Positions 61,984-64,000 of a stretch of 64,000 nucleotides of DNA are shown piece by piece; the first letter of the stretch is position 1, and the number at the start of each line of letters is the position of its first letter. The notes below the pieces were generated by a model. It was given only the letters and a program-made list of their open reading frames with translations, did not search any database and was not told the origin of the DNA. The stretch lies in contig NZ_AP028669.1 in assembly GCF_041154485.1 (NCBI RefSeq), forward strand, positions 1,984,001 through 2,048,000, written 5' to 3'. This DNA comes from Variovorax sp. V93 (GTDB taxonomy: Bacteria > Pseudomonadota > Gammaproteobacteria > Burkholderiales > Burkholderiaceae_C). Position numbers and translations under genes: made by a program.

Positions 61984-62391
61984 ATGCTCCGCCCACCCGT
62001 CCTGATCGACCCCGACGAGGTCGAGTTCAGCGCCATCCGCGCGCAGGGCGCGGGTGGCCAGAATGTCAACAAGGTGTCGAGCGCGGTGCACCTGCGCTAC
62101 GACATCCACGCGAGCTCGCTGCCTGCCGACGTGAAGGAGCGGATGCTCGCCCTGCGCGACAGCCGCATCACGCAGGAGGGCGTTTTCGTTCTCAAGGCAC
62201 AGCAGCACCGCACGCAGGAAATGAACCGCGCCGACGCGCTCGTGCGCCTGCAGGAGGTGGTCGACAGGGTTGCCACGCCGCCGCGCGTGCGGCGCGCCAC
62301 CAAGCCTACCTACGGTTCGAAGCAGCGCCGGCTCGAAGGCAAGAGCCAGCGCTCGCAGATCAAGAACCTGCGCGGACCGGTGCGGGACTGA
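61984..62391 (+). CDS. arfB: Alternative ribosome-rescue factor / peptidyl-tRNA hydrolase ArfB
   Basis: This 135-aa codon-independent release factor has the GGQ motif at G24-G25-Q26 (RAQGAGGQNVNKVSSAVHL) and a basic C-terminal tail (SKQRRLEGKSQRSQIKNLRG) that enters the empty mRNA channel. It rescues ribosomes stalled on truncated mRNA. It is 16 nt after the thiolase stop. Its last 32 nt overlap the convergent membrane gene. Confidence 0.94.
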   Translation: MLRPPVLIDPDEVEFSAIRAQGAGGQNVNKVSSAVHLRYDIHASSLPADVKERMLALRDSRITQEGVFVLKAQQHRTQEMNRADALVRLQEVVDRVATPPRVRRATKPTYGSKQRRLEGKSQRSQIKNLRGPVRD

Positions 62392-62890
62392 CCGGCTTGC
62401 CGCCGCGCAGCCGCTTGATCTGCAGCGTCACGCCGACCAGGTACAGCACGCCGAGCCCCGCGGTGATCGCCTTGAGTTCGGGCGCATCGGCATTGGGCAG
62501 CAGCGGCGCGCCCAGCGGCAGGCGGGTCAGGGTTTCGGTGAAGGCCGGAATCCAGTGGAACAGGAAGCTGGCCGAGAAGGCCGCGGCTTCGACGTAGCGC
62601 GAGGCCTGGCCGAAGAGGGCGCCGCGGCCGGCGGCTGCACCCACGGCCAGTGCCGCGAGCGTCAGGATGCCCAGCGCATGCGGCTTGCCGAAGCCGCCGT
62701 GCTGGAAGATGCCGAAGCCGGTCAGGCAGGTCAGCACGGTGGTCCACACGAAGACCCGGCCCCAGCCGGTGCGCAGCGTGATTTCCCTGTAGCGGAACAG
62801 GGCGACCAGCCCCGCGATCACGGCGATCAGGCTGATCGCGGTGTGAACAATGCCAAGGGACGTGAGTCCCAGCCATCCTGTTGCAGCCAT
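62360..62890 (-). CDS. Hypothetical multi-pass membrane protein
   Basis: This 176-aa protein has about four to five hydrophobic helices (GLTSLGIVHTAISLIAVIAGLVALF, VFVWTTVLTCLTGFGIF, ALGILTLAALAVGAAAG) and a positively charged end. Histidines are few and no family motif is recognised. It overlaps arfB convergently by 32 nt, so the last codons of both are constrained. Confidence 0.75.
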   Translation of the reverse strand: MAATGWLGLTSLGIVHTAISLIAVIAGLVALFRYREITLRTGWGRVFVWTTVLTCLTGFGIFQHGGFGKPHALGILTLAALAVGAAAGRGALFGQASRYVEAAAFSASFLFHWIPAFTETLTRLPLGAPLLPNADAPELKAITAGLGVLYLVGVTLQIKRLRGGKPVSPAPVRAGS

Positions 62891-62990
62891 GCGGATCTCC
62901 TCGGAGTCGTGGTGGCGCGATTCTGGCCGGGCGCGGGCAATTTGTCCTCACCGTTAAGCCCCCGCTAAGCTGGCGGACACGAGCCGCAAG

Positions 62991-62996
62991 CACAAT
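62991..62996 (+). promoter_or_regulatory. Candidate -10 element just upstream of the DUF3299 gene
   Basis: CACAAT ends 7 nt before the ATG at 63004 with no convincing Shine-Dalgarno. It belongs to the recurring start-proximal pattern. Confidence 0.35.
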
Positions 62997-63003
62997 AGGC
63001 GCC

Positions 63004-63573
63004 ATGAGAGCCTTCTTCCGCCGCACTTTGCCGGCCTTCCTGCTGGCGCTGGGCGCCGCTGCCCTGGCGGGCTGCGGGCCGGCCGCCGGCACCGGCGCGG
63101 TGCCGGCGGCTGCCGCGCAGGAACTCAAATGGGAAGAGCTCGTTCCCAAGAACTGGGACCCGACCAAGCGCTACCGCAACCTGAGCCTGGAGTCGCTGCG
63201 CGACAACGACCCGCGCGCGATCCAGATGCTCGACGAGATGCGCGCCGTCTGGGACAACGCGCCGGTCAACGTGGCGCTCGACGGCACGGCGGCGCGGCTG
63301 TCGGGCTTCGTCGTCCCGCTGGACAACACGCAGGCCGGCATCCGCGAGTTCCTGCTGGTGCCGTACTTCGGTGCCTGCATCCACACGCCGCCGCCGCCGG
63401 CCAACCAGATCGTGCACGTGGTCGCGGCCGACACCGTGAAGGGCCTGCATGCCATGGACACGGTGCGCGTGAGCGGCCTGCTGAAGGCGGCGCGCTATTC
63501 CTCCGTGGACATGGGCGTGAGCGGCTACGAGATCAAGTCGGCCTCGGTGGAGCCTTTCGTCGCGGCGCGCTGA
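63004..63573 (+). CDS. DUF3299 lipoprotein
   Basis: This 189-aa predicted lipoprotein has a signal peptide with lipobox LAGC (lipidated C24). The DUF3299 domain has WEELVPKNWDP, the central ARLSGFVVPLDNTQAGIREFLLVPYFGACIHTPPPPANQIVHV, and a C-terminal OB-like strand set (VRVSGLLKAARYSSVDMGVSGYEI). The FGACIHTPPPPANQ motif with its conserved cysteine and histidine is diagnostic. The function is unknown; it is often near metal or ABC transport genes. Confidence 0.88.
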   Translation: MRAFFRRTLPAFLLALGAAALAGCGPAAGTGAVPAAAAQELKWEELVPKNWDPTKRYRNLSLESLRDNDPRAIQMLDEMRAVWDNAPVNVALDGTAARLSGFVVPLDNTQAGIREFLLVPYFGACIHTPPPPANQIVHVVAADTVKGLHAMDTVRVSGLLKAARYSSVDMGVSGYEIKSASVEPFVAAR

Positions 63574-63608
63574 CCTGGTCTTCATGGCGCGGCCGCCGGG
63601 CCCTTCGT

Positions 63609-64000
63609 TCAGCGGCCGTCGTCGTCCTCCGGCACCGGCAGCGGCGGAACGTCGGCCCGCTGCTGGGTCAGCGCCGCCAGCGCCTCGCCGTCGGTGCGGT
63701 AGCTGAACAGCATCGGCCCCGGCGCGAGCAGGCCGGCGCGCTCCAGCACCTGCATGGCCGGCAGCTTCAGGCCGCTCAGGTGCAGGCGCACGCCCTTGGC
63801 CTCCATCATCCGGCGGATCGAACCGAACACTTCGGCGCCGGTGATGTCGATGCGGTTGATGGGTTGCGCAAAGAGGCACACGTCGGTGAGTTCGGGGCGC
63901 TCGGCCAGCGCGGTCGTGAGTGCGCGCTCGAGCGTGGAGGCCGAGGCGAAGTCGAGCTCGGCATCCATGCGCAGCGCATAGAGCTGCGGCGCCAGCGGCG
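63609..64000 (-). CDS. SulP-family anion transporter, C-terminal STAS domain (truncated by window edge)
   Basis: The frame is open across the right edge, so only the last ~130 residues are visible. PQLYALRMDAELDFASAS followed by ELTDVCLFAQPINRIDITGAEVFGSIRRMMEAKGVRLHLSGLK is the STAS domain that follows the membrane part of SulP sulfate/bicarbonate transporters. The ATG at 63968 is internal. The C-terminus is acidic (PVPEDDDGR). The transported anion cannot be judged from this fragment. Confidence 0.85.
   Translation of the reverse strand, partial: PLAPQLYALRMDAELDFASASTLERALTTALAERPELTDVCLFAQPINRIDITGAEVFGSIRRMMEAKGVRLHLSGLKLPAMQVLERAGLLAPGPMLFSYRTDGEALAALTQQRADVPPLPVPEDDDGR

Overview
The window is a 64-kb stretch of GC-rich chromosomal DNA from a betaproteobacterium, most likely Comamonadaceae (Variovorax-like). 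This rests on gene order and protein character: surE-pcm-nlpD-rpoS-rlmD, hupB-tRNA-Val-ppiD, ppsR/ppsA, rpsF-priB-rpsR-rplI-dnaB, alaA-hom-thrC-mobB-moeA-moaD, and an orphan Bug/TctC receptor. The genus is an inference. I see no insertion sequence, prophage, CRISPR array, rRNA operon or clear pseudogene. Genes are densely packed and no gene-free stretch exceeds about 270 bases. Two genes run off the ends: uvrC on the left and a SulP transporter on the right.

Left part (1-18 kb). uvrC 3' end, pgsA and a DMT exporter are followed by a divergent LysR / haloacetate-dehalogenase / tartrate-dehydrogenase locus. Then come hupB, tRNA-Val(TAC), ppiD, small accessory genes, tRNA-His(GTG), an H-NS-family gene and a quinone oxidoreductase. 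The stationary-phase operon surE-pcm-nlpD-rpoS comes next, then rlmD and a BAX-inhibitor-like membrane protein.

Iron and peroxide island (18.3-28.6 kb). A GlcG/HbpS protein, hemP, exbD-exbB-tonB and bfd lie to the left of a catecholate-type TonB receptor. The receptor is followed by a PiuC-type Fe(II) dioxygenase, a PepSY protein, a cytochrome b561-like protein, bacterioferritin and ahpC-ahpF. Putative Fur boxes (hemP, bfd) and an OxyR-type box (ahpC) can be read in the intergenic DNA. Together these genes cover ferric-siderophore import, iron release or reduction, storage and peroxide defence.

Centre (28.6-45 kb). ppsR/ppsA are divergent. An unknown 171-aa protein precedes rpsF-priB-rpsR-rplI, and dnaB follows two DnaA-box-like sites. 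A four-gene minus-strand operon (VOC, EVE-domain, GyrI-like, WYL regulator) is headed by a perfect 10-bp-arm palindrome. phoH, a Bcp peroxiredoxin and a Mth938-like protein precede alaA-hom-thrC (alanine and threonine synthesis).

Right part (45-64 kb). Molybdenum cofactor genes mobB-moeA-moaD and moaE are separated by an opposite-strand DapA-family gene. An orphan Bug receptor is followed by clpB, which has a sigma-32-like promoter. A complete branched-chain/aromatic-acid-type ABC importer (livGHM, binding protein, livF) is translationally coupled to an acyl-CoA ligase. It diverges from a TetR regulator and a thiolase across twin operator-like repeats, which suggests uptake, CoA activation and thiolysis of an organic acid. 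arfB, a membrane protein, a DUF3299 lipoprotein and the SulP C-terminus close the window.

A pattern seen across the window is a CACAAT-like -10 hexamer placed only 6-7 nt before start codons that lack a Shine-Dalgarno sequence. This suggests several leaderless transcripts.
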